From assembly GCA_902620895.1 (NCBI GenBank), contig CACNJU010000003.1, forward strand, positions 1 to 64,000: 64,000 nucleotides of DNA, written 5' to 3'. Every line of letters starts with the position of its first letter. Within the stretch, counting starts at the first letter, position 1. Of this stretch, positions 46,150 through 56,205 are shown one piece after another. The notes below the pieces were generated by a model. That model was not told the origin of the DNA. It saw only the letters and a list, made by a program, of their open reading frames with translations, and ran no database searches. A program made the translations under genes and the position numbers. The DNA is from an uncultured Prochlorococcus sp. Its GTDB lineage: Bacteria > Cyanobacteriota > Cyanobacteriia > PCC-6307 > Cyanobiaceae.

Positions 46150-47501
46150 ATTTTGAATTGTTCTTTTACTTCCCAGCCTTCCAACTTTCCTGGATTTAAT
46201 AGCCCTTTAGGATCAAATCTTAATTTCGCTTTAACTTGATCTGCATCCACAACTCCGAGACCTCCGCCTTCAACTGTTAAAACATGAGGATTAAAAATAA
46301 AAGCACCAAGTTTCTTGCAATCTTCCATTATTTCATTTAATTCTTCTGCCCCATTCCACTTTAATACAGGCAAAGCCGCTAATCTCGGTGATCCTTGTTG
46401 CGAAACTGCCTCTAAATGCCAAAGAACTTTTTTACCCCATTTTTTTCTCAAAAAGTTAATTAATTCTAGTTCATTATTTAATGGCAAAAGCATCTGTAAA
46501 TATGTCCAATTTTTATCCCTAGACCTCATATGAAGAGTTGTATGATTCCATACGACTTCAGAAATTCCATTCACAAGCTTTTCTTCTTCCCCAAGTAAGG
46601 TAGATTCAACTTTAAATTTTTTACAAATTAGCTCGATGGTTTTTATCCCTCCAAGAGTAGATTGAATTAATATCTTGTGACTTCTAGATTTACTTTTAAA
46701 CCATTTTGGCATTTGATCTACAATTTCTTCTTCAAGAATTGCTCCTAGTTTCAGATCAATTGCTGCGCTCGTGAGAGTTTTTAATATTTCTATTGTTTTT
46801 TCAAATTCAATACAGTCGATAACTATCGAATACCACCTTCGTTTGATATCAGTAGCAAGTAATAAAGAAGTAATTATTCCATTTGTCCCATAAGCATGAT
46901 TTAAAGGTTCGGATTCTTCAGCATCAAACTTTAATAATGCAGGTTTTTCATTCATGGTTACTGCCTCTAAACCAATAAGATTTCCTGGATCTCTTAAAAA
47001 TCCCCACCTAATGGACCCAATACCTCCTGATCCACCTGCAATAAAACCTCCAATTGTTGCAGTTTTCCAAGTACTAGGAAGTAACCTCAATTCCCTGTCA
47101 TATTTCTCTAATTGTTTATTCAAATCTCCCATAACACAGCCAGACTGTACTTTTACGAAACCTGTATCTGGATCAAATTCTTCTAACTTATTAAAGTTAC
47201 ACATCTGCATTACAACTCCTCTAAACAATGGGACAGCTTGTCCATAATTACCTGTACCTGAACCCCTTAAAGTAAGTGGGATAGATAATTCCCAACAAAT
47301 TTCTGCTACTTCCTTTACCGCTTTATGATCACTAGGTCTTACAACCAAATCAGCAATACATTCGTCTAATTTTTCAGTAAGGATTGGAGAGTAGTTATAA
47401 AAATCTTTTGAAAGTCTTTTTACGTCGGATTGGCTTTCAATAATCTCTAAGTTTTTGACTTCCCTAAATTTGTCTAAAAATTTAAGACTATTTGATGTCA
47501 T
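46146..47501 (-). CDS. FAD-binding oxidoreductase, GlcD-like
   Basis: A VAO-type flavoprotein oxidising a 2-hydroxy acid or related substrate. The FAD_binding_4 core has PLTLRGSGTGNYGQAVPLFRG (seen as RGSGTGNYGQAVP), VKVQSGCVMGDLNKQL and ATIGGFIAGGSGGIGSIRWG. The C-terminal part ends in KLRFDPKGLLNPGKLEGW, typical of GlcD/FAD-linked oxidases. Calling it glycolate oxidase would be a guess, since GlcE and GlcF partners are absent here. It overlaps folC by 4 bases. Confidence 0.85.
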   Translation of the reverse strand: MTSNSLKFLDKFREVKNLEIIESQSDVKRLSKDFYNYSPILTEKLDECIADLVVRPSDHKAVKEVAEICWELSIPLTLRGSGTGNYGQAVPLFRGVVMQMCNFNKLEEFDPDTGFVKVQSGCVMGDLNKQLEKYDRELRLLPSTWKTATIGGFIAGGSGGIGSIRWGFLRDPGNLIGLEAVTMNEKPALLKFDAEESEPLNHAYGTNGIITSLLLATDIKRRWYSIVIDCIEFEKTIEILKTLTSAAIDLKLGAILEEEIVDQMPKWFKSKSRSHKILIQSTLGGIKTIELICKKFKVESTLLGEEEKLVNGISEVVWNHTTLHMRSRDKNWTYLQMLLPLNNELELINFLRKKWGKKVLWHLEAVSQQGSPRLAALPVLKWNGAEELNEIMEDCKKLGAFIFNPHVLTVEGGGLGVVDADQVKAKLRFDPKGLLNPGKLEGWEVKEQFKI

Positions 47502-47539
47502 TAATAAAATTTTTTATGCTTTGTACATAAATTAGCCAA

Positions 47540-48775
47540 TTAGCAATATAAATTGCCGTTTATAAATACTTTTCTCTTTAAATTGCTTGAAAAAACTTCT
47601 GCCCATCTTTGTGCATCTAAAATCACAAAATCAGCAGGGCAACCTTTTTTAATTAGACCATCCCATTTTAAATTTAATAATCTGCTTGGAGCTAAAAAAA
47701 TAGAAGATAGAGTCATTCTCTCCCAGGGATTAAGTTGAAGCAAAGGCATCGAGCAAGACAACATATAAAAAGGGTCAAAATTACCAAATGGGTACCAAGG
47801 GTCTTGAACATTATCACTACCAAGAGATACATCCACATGTGCCTTTTGTAATTGCTTTATTGGCGCAACTGGTCTTTTTAATGAAGTGGTTTTATTACTT
47901 CGATTGAGCAGCCAAAAATTTGTTAAGGGTAAAGCAATAACCTTAATATTTTTCTCAGCCATTTTTTCTCCTAAATTTAAAATCTCTCTATTACTTAGAG
48001 AAATAAGACTACTCAAATGACTACAAGTGATCGGAATACTATTAATTTTTAAATTTTCGATTGTTTCTAATAAAACTTTTATTCCCGCTCCAGGTTCAAT
48101 AATTGATTCATCTATATGCAAATCAATTTCTAATTTATATTTACTAGCAAGAAGAAGCATCTTTGCTAGAAATTTGCTTGTATTTTTTTTATTGAAAGGA
48201 GGAACAATAACACCTCCTAAAATTCCTCCATTAGAGGAAAATATTTTTGCCAAATCTTCTCCATCAGTTGTATCCCAGAATTCCACTGGAGCTAGAGCAA
48301 CGTATTGTAGAGTCAACTCAGTTGAAAATTTTTTTTGTAATTTAAAAAGTTCAATCCAAATGTCAATAGATTGACCTTTATATGTATCGATATGGCTTCT
48401 AATAGCACGGTATCCATTTTGTATGGCAAGTTTTAATGATTTCTCCACTCTTTCAAGAACTTTATCTGTAGTTCTAGTTTTATGTTCTTCAAGATTTACT
48501 GATAATGCTCCTCCATAGTTTGATTCCAGATTAGGAAAGTCTGCCCATGTAAAAGATTTATCAAAATGTGAATGCGTTTCAACAAATCTTGGAAATAAAA
48601 TATTTTTTGGTTTTGTAATTTTATTTTTTAAAGGCTTTAACTCAGAAACAAATCCATCCTCCCAACTAATGGATACTGAACATAAATCCTCTATATCGAT
48701 AATGAGGTTATCTATATCTTCTATTAAACAAAGGCTTCTGGGAATAAGAACCTCAGCTGTGCCGGAATTACTCAA
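47540..48775 (-). CDS. Cytosine deaminase-like amidohydrolase
   Basis: TIM-barrel metal amidohydrolase. The first metal pair is H68/H70 (ETHSHFDKS), a later LHIDES supplies the next ligands with a Glu for catalysis, TCSHLSSL gives another His, and SLGSDNVQDPWYPFGN near the end matches the CodA-group DNVxDPWYPxG motif. Length 411 is right. The substrate could be cytosine or a similar ring amine; this is inferred. It is probably in one transcript with the FAD oxidase (38-base gap). Confidence 0.82.
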   Translation of the reverse strand: MSNSGTAEVLIPRSLCLIEDIDNLIIDIEDLCSVSISWEDGFVSELKPLKNKITKPKNILFPRFVETHSHFDKSFTWADFPNLESNYGGALSVNLEEHKTRTTDKVLERVEKSLKLAIQNGYRAIRSHIDTYKGQSIDIWIELFKLQKKFSTELTLQYVALAPVEFWDTTDGEDLAKIFSSNGGILGGVIVPPFNKKNTSKFLAKMLLLASKYKLEIDLHIDESIIEPGAGIKVLLETIENLKINSIPITCSHLSSLISLSNREILNLGEKMAEKNIKVIALPLTNFWLLNRSNKTTSLKRPVAPIKQLQKAHVDVSLGSDNVQDPWYPFGNFDPFYMLSCSMPLLQLNPWERMTLSSIFLAPSRLLNLKWDGLIKKGCPADFVILDAQRWAEVFSSNLKRKVFINGNLYC

Positions 48776-48905
48776 ATCTTTAAATTTTTCTTTTATTTTA
48801 AATCATAAGAAAACTTTACTGAATTAGAAAATAATTCAAATTTCTCTAAAAGATAAAAATAACTATGAAAAATTACCCTTGAGTTGTTAAATTTATAAAT
48901 GTGAG

Positions 48906-48978
48906 GCGGGCGTCGCCAAGTGGTTAAGGCAGCGGCTTGTGGCGCCGCTATTCGGGGGTTCGAATCCCCTCGCTCGCC
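48906..48978 (+). tRNA. tRNA-His (anticodon GTG)
   Basis: Acceptor GCGGGCG pairs with CGCTCGC (one G-U), with an extra G at 48905 able to pair with the C discriminator at 48978, the hallmark of tRNA-His. The anticodon stem GCGGC/GCCGC holds the loop TTGTGGC with anticodon GTG. The T arm has GGTTCGAATCC. No CCA is encoded. miaB starts about 70 bases downstream. Confidence 0.97.
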
Positions 48979-49050
48979 CTCAAAAATATTGCAGCAAAAT
49001 TATTTAACTTGTAATTTTGAATTAAAGAATCATAAAAAATTCCTAGCAAA

Positions 49051-50445
49051 GTGCTCACAAAAACAAAATCAGACGAAAAAAAAACTCAAAAGAATTCAAC
49101 TACTAGCAGTTATTGGATAACCACATTTGGATGCCAAATGAACAAGGCTGATTCTGAGAGAATGGCTGGAACATTAGAGAAAATGGGATACATCAGAGCA
49201 GATAATGAATTAAATGCCGATTTGGTCTTGTACAATACATGCACTATTAGAGATAATGCAGAGCAAAAAGTTTATAGCTTTCTAGGAAGACAAGCTAAAA
49301 GAAAGCACAAAACACCTAACTTAAAACTTGTTGTTGCAGGTTGTCTTGCTCAACAAGAGGGGGAGTCATTATTAAGAAGAGTCCCAGAACTTGACCTAGT
49401 AATGGGCCCTCAACATGTAAATAACCTTGAGAATCTTCTAGGGAAAGTTGATTTAGGAAATCAAGTTGCTGCTACAGAAGAATCCTTCATTTCTGAAGAC
49501 ATAACTAGTGCCAGGAGAGAAAGCTCTATTTGTGGCTGGGTTAATATCATCTATGGATGTAACGAAAGATGTTCATATTGTGTAGTCCCCTCTGTCAGGG
49601 GGAAAGAGCAATCAAGATATCCAAATGCGATAAAAAGTGAGATCCAAAAATTAGCTGATGATAATTTTAAAGAAATTACTCTTTTGGGTCAGAACATTGA
49701 TGCCTATGGTAGAGACCTTCCAGGAACTACAAAAGAGGGGAGAAAAGAGAATACCCTAACTGATCTTTTGTATTATATTCATGATGTTAAAGGAATTCGC
49801 AGAATAAGATTTGCTACTAGCCATCCAAGATATTTTTCAAAAAGGTTGATTCAAGCTTGTTATGAACTTGATAAAGTCTGTGAACATTTCCATATCCCCT
49901 TCCAAAGTGGAAATGATGAAATTTTAAAGCAAATGTCCAGAGGATATTCTATTAAAAAGTATAAAAATATTATCGAGAACATAAGGTCATTAATGCCAGA
50001 TGCATCAATCACAGCTGACGCGATAGTTGCTTTCCCAGGAGAAACCGAGCAACAATATCAAGATACATTAAAGCTAATATCAGAAATTGGCTTTGATCAG
50101 GTGAACACAGCAGCATACTCTCCAAGACCAAATACGCCTGCAGCAGTTTGGACGAATCAACTTTCGGAAGAGGTTAAAAAAGCTAGATTACAGGAAATTA
50201 ATGATTTGGTCGAGAAAACTGCTAGGAGTAGAAATCAAAGATACATCAATAATATTGAAAGCGTTTTAATTGAGGGTTTTAATCCAAAAAATTCCTCTCA
50301 AATTATGGGTAGAACTAGAACAAATAGATTAACTTTCGTAGAGATTCCCAAAAACATTAACTTTAATTTTTCGTTGGGAGATGAGATAGATGTCAAAATA
50401 AATGAAGCAAGACCTTTTTCTTTGACAGGCGAACTTAATTTATGA
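49051..50445 (+). CDS. miaB: tRNA-2-methylthio-N6-dimethylallyladenosine synthase
   Basis: Radical SAM enzyme that adds a methylthio group to i6A37 of tRNA. The N-terminal UPF0004 domain carries three cluster Cys (C28, C64, C98); the radical SAM motif CNERCSYC spans C170, C174 and C177; a TRAM domain closes the protein. The 464 residues are normal. The start is a GTG at 49051, with the first ~20 residues low-complexity and of doubtful use. ddl follows 10 bases after its stop. Confidence 0.95.
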   Translation: MLTKTKSDEKKTQKNSTTSSYWITTFGCQMNKADSERMAGTLEKMGYIRADNELNADLVLYNTCTIRDNAEQKVYSFLGRQAKRKHKTPNLKLVVAGCLAQQEGESLLRRVPELDLVMGPQHVNNLENLLGKVDLGNQVAATEESFISEDITSARRESSICGWVNIIYGCNERCSYCVVPSVRGKEQSRYPNAIKSEIQKLADDNFKEITLLGQNIDAYGRDLPGTTKEGRKENTLTDLLYYIHDVKGIRRIRFATSHPRYFSKRLIQACYELDKVCEHFHIPFQSGNDEILKQMSRGYSIKKYKNIIENIRSLMPDASITADAIVAFPGETEQQYQDTLKLISEIGFDQVNTAAYSPRPNTPAAVWTNQLSEEVKKARLQEINDLVEKTARSRNQRYINNIESVLIEGFNPKNSSQIMGRTRTNRLTFVEIPKNINFNFSLGDEIDVKINEARPFSLTGELNL

Positions 50446-50455
50446 TTTTTTCTAA

Positions 50456-51523
50456 ATGATCGGGAGTAAGAAAAAATGTATTGGGTTAATATTTGGCGGG
50501 AATAGCAATGAACATGAAGTATCCATATCCTCTGCGAAAACAGTTTATCAGGCATTTAATTCAGAAATAAACAATGAACGCTTTACAGTTAGAGCCTTTT
50601 ACATTAACAAATATGGAGATTGGCTTGATAGTGATAATTCAGAAAAAATCCTAAATGATGAAATTGAAAACAATAAATCAAAAAAACATGAAATTATTAA
50701 TCAAAAAAAAATTAATTTCCTTGACGGAATTGAATTTCAAAATGTTGATATTTGGTTTCCTCTTTTACATGGATTTAATGGTGAAGACGGATCAATTCAT
50801 GGCTTACTTAGATTTACAAAGAAACCTTTAATTGGATGTGGAATTATTGGCTCTGCACTTGGAATGGATAAGATATTAATGAAAACAATTTTCTCAAATC
50901 TTAAACTTCCACAAGTTAATTATCTAGTTTTTCAAAATGAAAATCTCAACGATAAGGAAGTAAAAAATAAAATAATTAATGAAATTTTAAAAAAATTAAA
51001 ATTTCCTATTTTTGTTAAACCATCGAACTCCGGATCATCTCTTGGCATCTCCAAAGTCAAAAATGAATCAGAAATATTACAAGCATTAGAAAAGGCTCGG
51101 GAAATAGATTCAAGAATTTTAATAGAAGAAGGTTTAGAGGTAAGGGAGATTGAATGCGGAATTATTGGGAATTCAAAACTCTTAACTTCTGAGATAGGCG
51201 AAGTAAATTACGAAAGTGATTGGTACGATTACGATTCAAAATATCAATCAAATAATAAAATAATTATCCCGGCCGAAATAGATTCTAAAATCACAAAAGA
51301 AATTAAAGAAATTGCTATTAAAAGTTGTAGAGCACTAAATATTTTCGGTTTTGCAAGAGTAGATTTCTTTTTAGAAAAATCTTCAAATAAAATTTTGCTA
51401 AATGAAATAAATACAATTCCTGGTTTTACAAAAAACAGTATGTTTCCAATGCTTTGGGAAGCTTCAGGTTTAAAAATTGAACAACTTGTGGCTAAACTGG
51501 TAGATATATCTTTAGATTTGTAA
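50456..51523 (+). CDS. ddl: D-alanine--D-alanine ligase
   Basis: Makes the D-Ala-D-Ala dipeptide of peptidoglycan. It shows IFGGNSNEHEVSISSAK at the start, PLLHGFNGEDGSIHGLL, the ATP-grasp segment KPSNSGSSLGISKV, and the metal site FARVDFFLE with LLNEINTIPGFTKNSMFP. The 355 residues are standard. It lies in a run miaB-ddl-136 aa gene-ftsQ, with ftsZ after a 180-base gap. Confidence 0.95.
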   Translation: MIGSKKKCIGLIFGGNSNEHEVSISSAKTVYQAFNSEINNERFTVRAFYINKYGDWLDSDNSEKILNDEIENNKSKKHEIINQKKINFLDGIEFQNVDIWFPLLHGFNGEDGSIHGLLRFTKKPLIGCGIIGSALGMDKILMKTIFSNLKLPQVNYLVFQNENLNDKEVKNKIINEILKKLKFPIFVKPSNSGSSLGISKVKNESEILQALEKAREIDSRILIEEGLEVREIECGIIGNSKLLTSEIGEVNYESDWYDYDSKYQSNNKIIIPAEIDSKITKEIKEIAIKSCRALNIFGFARVDFFLEKSSNKILLNEINTIPGFTKNSMFPMLWEASGLKIEQLVAKLVDISLDL

Positions 51524-51533
51524 TTTAAATCAA

Positions 51534-51944
51534 ATGTTGCATGGACTACTTTGGTTACCATTACTTTTAATCTTCATTTTATTAACTGCACTTGGATGGT
51601 TAGAAAGAAGAAGGCAAAATCTTTTTAGAAGTTGGGCTAGTGATTCTGAACTGTGCAAGTTAGATAGTTCAGGTGCAGCGTTTTTAAAAAATGGGGAGTT
51701 AAAGTGGAGCGCATTTGAAGCTGGTAAATTTGAAGAAAAAGATTGTTTCACAATCAAGAAACTGGAGTTAGTTGAATTAATGGCATTAACTTCAGGAGAA
51801 GCTCCTCTAACAAGTGAATCTCAAGGTAAGTGCAGATTGAGATTAGTTGGTGATGGGAAAGAGATGGATGTGCCATTTTCAGATGCAGAGCAAGCGAGAG
51901 AATGGATGGACCAACTTATGGAAAAAGCTAGATGTGATTTGTGA
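51534..51944 (+). CDS. Conserved-type membrane-anchored hypothetical protein
   Basis: Function unknown. One N-terminal hydrophobic helix (LLWLPLLLIFILLTALGWL) is followed by an arginine-rich turn and a ~100-residue soluble domain with FLKNGELKWSAFEAGKFE and a C-terminal DAEQAREWMDQLM. It lies between ddl and ftsQ, 10 bases after ddl and overlapping ftsQ as GTGA, so a cell wall or division role is suggested by context only. Confidence 0.8.
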   Translation: MLHGLLWLPLLLIFILLTALGWLERRRQNLFRSWASDSELCKLDSSGAAFLKNGELKWSAFEAGKFEEKDCFTIKKLELVELMALTSGEAPLTSESQGKCRLRLVGDGKEMDVPFSDAEQAREWMDQLMEKARCDL

Positions 51945-52666
51945 AAAACCAAAAAGTAATCAAAAGTAGAAGCTTTTTTTTTCTAATTTCATTTTTATTT
52001 TTAACAAGCTTAATAAGCATAAAAACTCTCAAAAAAGTTTATCCTCAGGACATTAGGATTTCTGGAAGTGAATTATTCTCCCAGAATGATGTGGTAAAAA
52101 ATTCATCTTTAAATTTTCCAATCCGATTAATTTTTGTTGAAACTAATTTGTTAGAAAAAGAGTTAGAACAAAATTTATCTCTCAAGAATGTTTCGGTTAA
52201 CAGAGAATTGTTTCCTTTTGGTTTGAAAGTTCATATTAATTCAAGAATTCCAATAGCTTACGGTGAGAGAATATCAAACAACGAAAAAATATTAGGCTTC
52301 ATCGATAAAGATGGGATTTTTATAAACAAACAAAATGTGGATGAAGAAAATTTGAGTAAATTAACCATACAAGTTTTTGGATGGAAAGAAAAATTTAAAA
52401 AAACATTATCTGAAATTTTTATCGCTATAGAGAATTATGAATTAGAGATAATTAAAATTACTTTTTCATCCGATGGGTTTCTAACTGTGGAGGAAAAAGA
52501 GTTAAAAACAATATTCTTAGGATTTAAGCCAAATTTAATTAACTATCAATTACAAATTATCAATAATCTTAAAAATGAATTGAATAATGATAGCTTTTCA
52601 AAAAAAATTGATAATATTGATCTTACTTATCCAGATAAACCAAAAATAAAAGTGTTCAAACCCTAA
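51941..52666 (+). CDS. ftsQ: Cell division protein FtsQ-like, POTRA domain
   Basis: Bitopic divisome protein linking cytoplasmic and periplasmic parts. A basic N-terminus precedes one membrane helix (FFLISFLFLTSLISI, about 12-27), then a POTRA-type domain beginning IRISGSELFSQNDVV and a FtsQ-like beta domain with RELFPFGLKVHI and EKILGFIDKDGIF. The sequence is divergent, as FtsQ usually is, but position before ftsZ supports the call. The start is GTG, overlapping the upstream stop by four bases. Confidence 0.86.
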   Translation: MKNQKVIKSRSFFFLISFLFLTSLISIKTLKKVYPQDIRISGSELFSQNDVVKNSSLNFPIRLIFVETNLLEKELEQNLSLKNVSVNRELFPFGLKVHINSRIPIAYGERISNNEKILGFIDKDGIFINKQNVDEENLSKLTIQVFGWKEKFKKTLSEIFIAIENYELEIIKITFSSDGFLTVEEKELKTIFLGFKPNLINYQLQIINNLKNELNNDSFSKKIDNIDLTYPDKPKIKVFKP

Positions 52667-52846
52667 TATTTGAAAAAGGATTTTAAATTATTTTTTTTAA
52701 TTATTGTAGTGTTTATATGGGTTTTGCATTCAAAACAAAATATTTAATAAATAAATATTTTTGGGATTTTCCTCAACAAATTCCTACAGATGAGCTCAGT
52801 AAGTTCATAATGCACCCAATACTATTATTAGATTCCTAATTAAGAG

Positions 52847-53962
52847 ATGAGCTTCGGTAACAATTCAAACTTTGATCAGTCAAGAGAAATCCTTCCAAGC
52901 CAAAATGCCAAAATAGAAGTCATTGGTGTAGGTGGTGGTGGTAGCAATGCAGTCAATAGGATGATAAATAGTGATTTAGAAGGTGTTTCATTTAGAGTCC
53001 TCAATACAGATGCACAAGCGCTACTACAATCTTCTGCAGAGAGTAGGGTTCAACTTGGACAAAACCTCACTAGAGGTTTAGGTGCAGGTGGGAATCCAAG
53101 TATTGGTCAAAAAGCAGCCGAAGAATCCAAAGAGGAGCTTCAACAAGCTTTAGAAGGATCTGATCTAGTTTTTATCGCCGCTGGAATGGGTGGAGGAACT
53201 GGTACAGGAGCAGCTCCCGTAGTTGCAGAAGTAGCCAAACAAAGTGGGGCTCTAACAGTAGGTATAGTAACCAAACCATTTTCTTTTGAAGGGAAAAGAA
53301 GAATGCGTCAAGCAGAGGAGGGGATCGCAAGACTAGCTGAAAACGTTGATACTCTCATAGTTATTCCAAATGACCGATTAAAAGACGTTATAGCGGGAGC
53401 TCCCCTTCAGGAAGCATTTAGGAATGCTGATGATGTGTTAAGGATGGGCGTCAAAGGTATTAGTGACATAATTACTTGCCCAGGTTTAGTAAATGTTGAT
53501 TTCGCAGACGTAAGATCAGTTATGACGGAAGCTGGTACTGCTCTTCTCGGAATTGGTATAGGTTCAGGGAGATCGAGAGCTATAGAGGCAGCACAGGCAG
53601 CAATGAATAGTCCTTTGTTAGAAGCAGCCAGAATTGATGGAGCTAAAGGATGCGTTATAAATATTACTGGTGGCAAAGACATGACTTTAGAAGACATGAC
53701 TTCCGCATCAGAAATTATTTATGATGTTGTTGATCAAGAAGCAAATATTATTGTTGGTGCTGTGGTCGATGAGGCAATGGAAGGGGAGATACAAGTTACT
53801 GTAATTGCCACAGGATTTGAAACAACCCAACCATTAAACCAGCAAAGAATAAAAAACAGATTATCTAATCAACCCTTATATAATTTTTCGGACAATAAAG
53901 AATCAGGAGCCAGTATTCCTGAGTTTTTGAGGTTAAGGCAAAATAAAAAAGGTATAGGTTAA
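52847..53962 (+). CDS. ftsZ: Cell division protein FtsZ
   Basis: Tubulin-like GTPase forming the Z ring. [10 protein letters not shown] is at 30-39 and the tubulin signature GGGTGTGAA at 115-123; T7-loop-region [11 protein letters not shown] and the nucleotide-contact NTDAQAL are present. A ~20-residue N-terminal extension precedes the core, and the C-terminus ends in a short conserved-type peptide [12 protein letters not shown] rather than the E. coli form. ZipN, its membrane tether, is at 27.4 kb. Confidence 0.97.
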   Translation: MSFGNNSNFDQSREILPSQNAKIEVIGVGGGGSNAVNRMINSDLEGVSFRVLNTDAQALLQSSAESRVQLGQNLTRGLGAGGNPSIGQKAAEESKEELQQALEGSDLVFIAAGMGGGTGTGAAPVVAEVAKQSGALTVGIVTKPFSFEGKRRMRQAEEGIARLAENVDTLIVIPNDRLKDVIAGAPLQEAFRNADDVLRMGVKGISDIITCPGLVNVDFADVRSVMTEAGTALLGIGIGSGRSRAIEAAQAAMNSPLLEAARIDGAKGCVINITGGKDMTLEDMTSASEIIYDVVDQEANIIVGAVVDEAMEGEIQVTVIATGFETTQPLNQQRIKNRLSNQPLYNFSDNKESGASIPEFLRLRQNKKGIG

Positions 53963-53976
53963 AAGGTAAAATAAAG

Positions 53977-54072
53977 TGACTCGGTTATCTCGCCTGCCTC
54001 AAGCATCCCTTGTGGCTGCTACCTTCCGGTCCTGACCAGGTTTAGGCGTTAAAACCGCGAAAGGCCGAGTCA
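53977..54072 (-). ncRNA. ffs: SRP 4.5S RNA
   Basis: Read on the minus strand, the conserved core CAGGACCGGAAGGTAGCAGC is present, with the GGAA tetraloop closed by ACC/GGT. Outer arms TGACTCGG (53977-53984) and CCGAGTCA (54065-54072) pair perfectly and define both ends, giving a ~96-base hairpin of the short bacterial type. It binds the M domain of Ffh, encoded at 25.9 kb. It is antisense to the ftsZ-panB direction. Confidence 0.94.
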
Positions 54073-54077
54073 AGAAT

Positions 54078-54083
54078 ATATTA
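54078..54083 (-). promoter_or_regulatory. -10 element TAATAT for SRP RNA
   Basis: On the minus strand TAATAT lies six bases before the first G of the RNA stem, the normal distance from a -10 box to the start of transcription. No clear -35 box is seen. Confidence 0.5.
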
Positions 54084-54118
54084 GCAATTCTTGATTAAAA
54101 AAGATACATAAATTTATT

Positions 54119-54892
54119 ATGTTACCTACAGACCTGGTTAATTATAAAAAAAAATCTCGCAAAATCATCGCACTTACTGCATGGGACTCTATATCAGGAT
54201 CTATTGCAGAACAAGCAAATGTTGATCTAGTACTAGTAGGAGATTCATTAGCAATGGTCTGCTTAGGATACAAATCGACATTGCCATTAACTTTAGAAAA
54301 CATAATCTATCATACTAATGCTGTTTCAAGAGGATTTAAAAAGAAAATTGAGGAACAACCTTTAGTAGTTTCGGATATGCCTTTTCTGACTTACCAATGT
54401 GGAGAGGATAAAGCTGTTGAGTATGCAGGGAAAATCATTAAGAGCACCTATGCAAAAGCTGTAAAAGTAGAAGGAGCAGAACCAGAAATACAAAAAGTTA
54501 TTTCTAGATTAATAAGAATGGGAATCCCTGTTATGGGTCATATAGGCCTTACACCACAAAGCTATCTAAATATTGGATTAAAAAAACAAGGAGAAAGCTT
54601 AGCAAGCCAAGAAAAAATCAAGAAAGAAGCTTCAATTCTTGAAGAATTAGGATGTTTTTCAATAGTTCTTGAACATATTCCTGATTTGCTCGCTAAAGAA
54701 ATCCAAAATTCTTTAACAATTCCCATAATAGGTATCGGTGCAGGTAATTATTGCGATGGGCAAGTGAGAGTTACTGCAGATTTGTTAGGCCTCAATGATG
54801 ATCAACCGCCATTTTGCCAACCGATTATCCAAGGAAAGAAATTATTTAAGGATAAATTAAAAGAATGGGTAGACTCTGAAAGACTTAATTAA
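54119..54892 (+). CDS. panB: 3-methyl-2-oxobutanoate hydroxymethyltransferase
   Basis: Makes ketopantoate for pantothenate and CoA. The barrel shows LTAWDSISGSIAEQA, VLVGDSLAMVCLGY, TLPLTLENIIYHTNAV, VVSDMPF, AVKVEGAE, GHIGLTPQS and PIIGIGAGNYCDGQV, including the Mg-binding Asp and catalytic Glu regions. The 257 residues fit. Its last 8 bases overlap the convergent hemW gene. Confidence 0.95.
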   Translation: MLPTDLVNYKKKSRKIIALTAWDSISGSIAEQANVDLVLVGDSLAMVCLGYKSTLPLTLENIIYHTNAVSRGFKKKIEEQPLVVSDMPFLTYQCGEDKAVEYAGKIIKSTYAKAVKVEGAEPEIQKVISRLIRMGIPVMGHIGLTPQSYLNIGLKKQGESLASQEKIKKEASILEELGCFSIVLEHIPDLLAKEIQNSLTIPIIGIGAGNYCDGQVRVTADLLGLNDDQPPFCQPIIQGKKLFKDKLKEWVDSERLN

Positions 54893-56108
54893 TCTTATCC
54901 CACCACTTAAACATAGAAACAAGAACTTGATTGCTTAGTTCCATTCCATTAGGCTCACTTAAAAAGAATCTATTCCCCTTTCTAACTAATAGTCCACTTT
55001 CAAGAAATCTTTCCCATTCTTTAAGTAATTTGCTAAAGTTGCTTTCAAATTTTTTCTTTTCCCAGTTTTGTTCTTTAAACACTTTTTTGATATCTACACC
55101 CTCTTTGAGTCTTAATCCCAACATTATTTTTTCATCAACTTCTTTATAGACAAATTCCTTGTTAGTTAGTGACGAATCTAAATTAAGTTCGTTTTGTCTA
55201 ATTACCCATTCTTTGTAGTCCCTACTAACTCTTGGTCTAGTTAACTTTTCCCCCCATGGTGAACTAGTAGAACCTTGACCAAAACTCCACCAGCCTAAAC
55301 CACTCCAATAAACCCTATTATGTCTTGATTGATGTCGCGGGAGGCAATAGTTTGAGATTTCATATCTTGAATACCCTGAGTTTTTTAAAATTAAATGAGT
55401 AGATTCACTATTTCTTAAAGCTTCTTCATCACTTGGGATTTTTAATTTTCCTAAATTAACTAATTTTCCAAAAACAGTGCCATTTTCAATATTTAAATCG
55501 TAAATGGATAGGTGCGGAGGTGAAAATTCTATTGTTTTTTTTAAGTCATCTTGCCATTCTTTAAATCCACTAAGTGGCAAGTTTTGAATTAAATCTAAAC
55601 TCCAGCTTTTTATTACCCCAGAATCATATTCTCTCTTCAACCATAAACAAGATTGTTCTGCATCTTTTTTCAAATGACGCCTTCCCGATTTTTGAAGTAT
55701 CTGATTATTAAAACTTTGTACTCCGAGACTAAATCTATTTATCCCAGCATTTATGAATCCATAAAGATCATCTTGAGTAAAACTAGCTGGATCAACCTCC
55801 ATTGTAATTTCAGCACCATGGTCAATTCCATAATTTTCTCTAAAAAGATCAATTAATTCTTTGATTTGGCTAGGATCTAAAATTGATGGTGTACCACCTC
55901 CAATATAAATTGTCGATAGAGGTGATTTATACTTATTTGACAATATTTCTTTAAACAAAAATTGCAAATATTCTTTAACAGTTTTGCTTCCATAACCTTG
56001 TAAAGTTTCAACTTTGTTTCCTAGTGGAATAACTGCAAAGTCACAATAAAAACACCTTCTATGGCAAAAAGGAATGTGCACATAAGCACTTCTTGGAAAC
56101 TTATTCAT
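54885..56108 (-). CDS. hemW: HemW-like radical SAM heme chaperone
   Basis: HemN-related radical SAM protein. The cluster motif is C15, C19, C22 (HIPFCHRRCFYCDF), with IYIGGGTPSILDPSQI and RFSLGVQSFN as in the family. HemW proteins lack the extra Cys after the motif that HemN has, and this one has F there (CDF), which favours heme chaperone over coproporphyrinogen oxidase. The 407-residue length also fits HemW. Activity is not proven by sequence. Confidence 0.86.
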   Translation of the reverse strand: MNKFPRSAYVHIPFCHRRCFYCDFAVIPLGNKVETLQGYGSKTVKEYLQFLFKEILSNKYKSPLSTIYIGGGTPSILDPSQIKELIDLFRENYGIDHGAEITMEVDPASFTQDDLYGFINAGINRFSLGVQSFNNQILQKSGRRHLKKDAEQSCLWLKREYDSGVIKSWSLDLIQNLPLSGFKEWQDDLKKTIEFSPPHLSIYDLNIENGTVFGKLVNLGKLKIPSDEEALRNSESTHLILKNSGYSRYEISNYCLPRHQSRHNRVYWSGLGWWSFGQGSTSSPWGEKLTRPRVSRDYKEWVIRQNELNLDSSLTNKEFVYKEVDEKIMLGLRLKEGVDIKKVFKEQNWEKKKFESNFSKLLKEWERFLESGLLVRKGNRFFLSEPNGMELSNQVLVSMFKWWDKIN

Positions 56109-56205
56109 AATCTAAATTCATTTTTAAGCACCAAAAAAAGTATTTAGGATCGAAAAAAATAAAATCCTTATTTACTCAATTAATAAATCCTAGTAGATTA
56201 TAGAT

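Noticed and set aside
48920..49120. 66-codon plus-strand frame overlapping tRNA-His
   Set aside because: Its first part is tRNA sequence and its last part runs into the miaB start in another frame.
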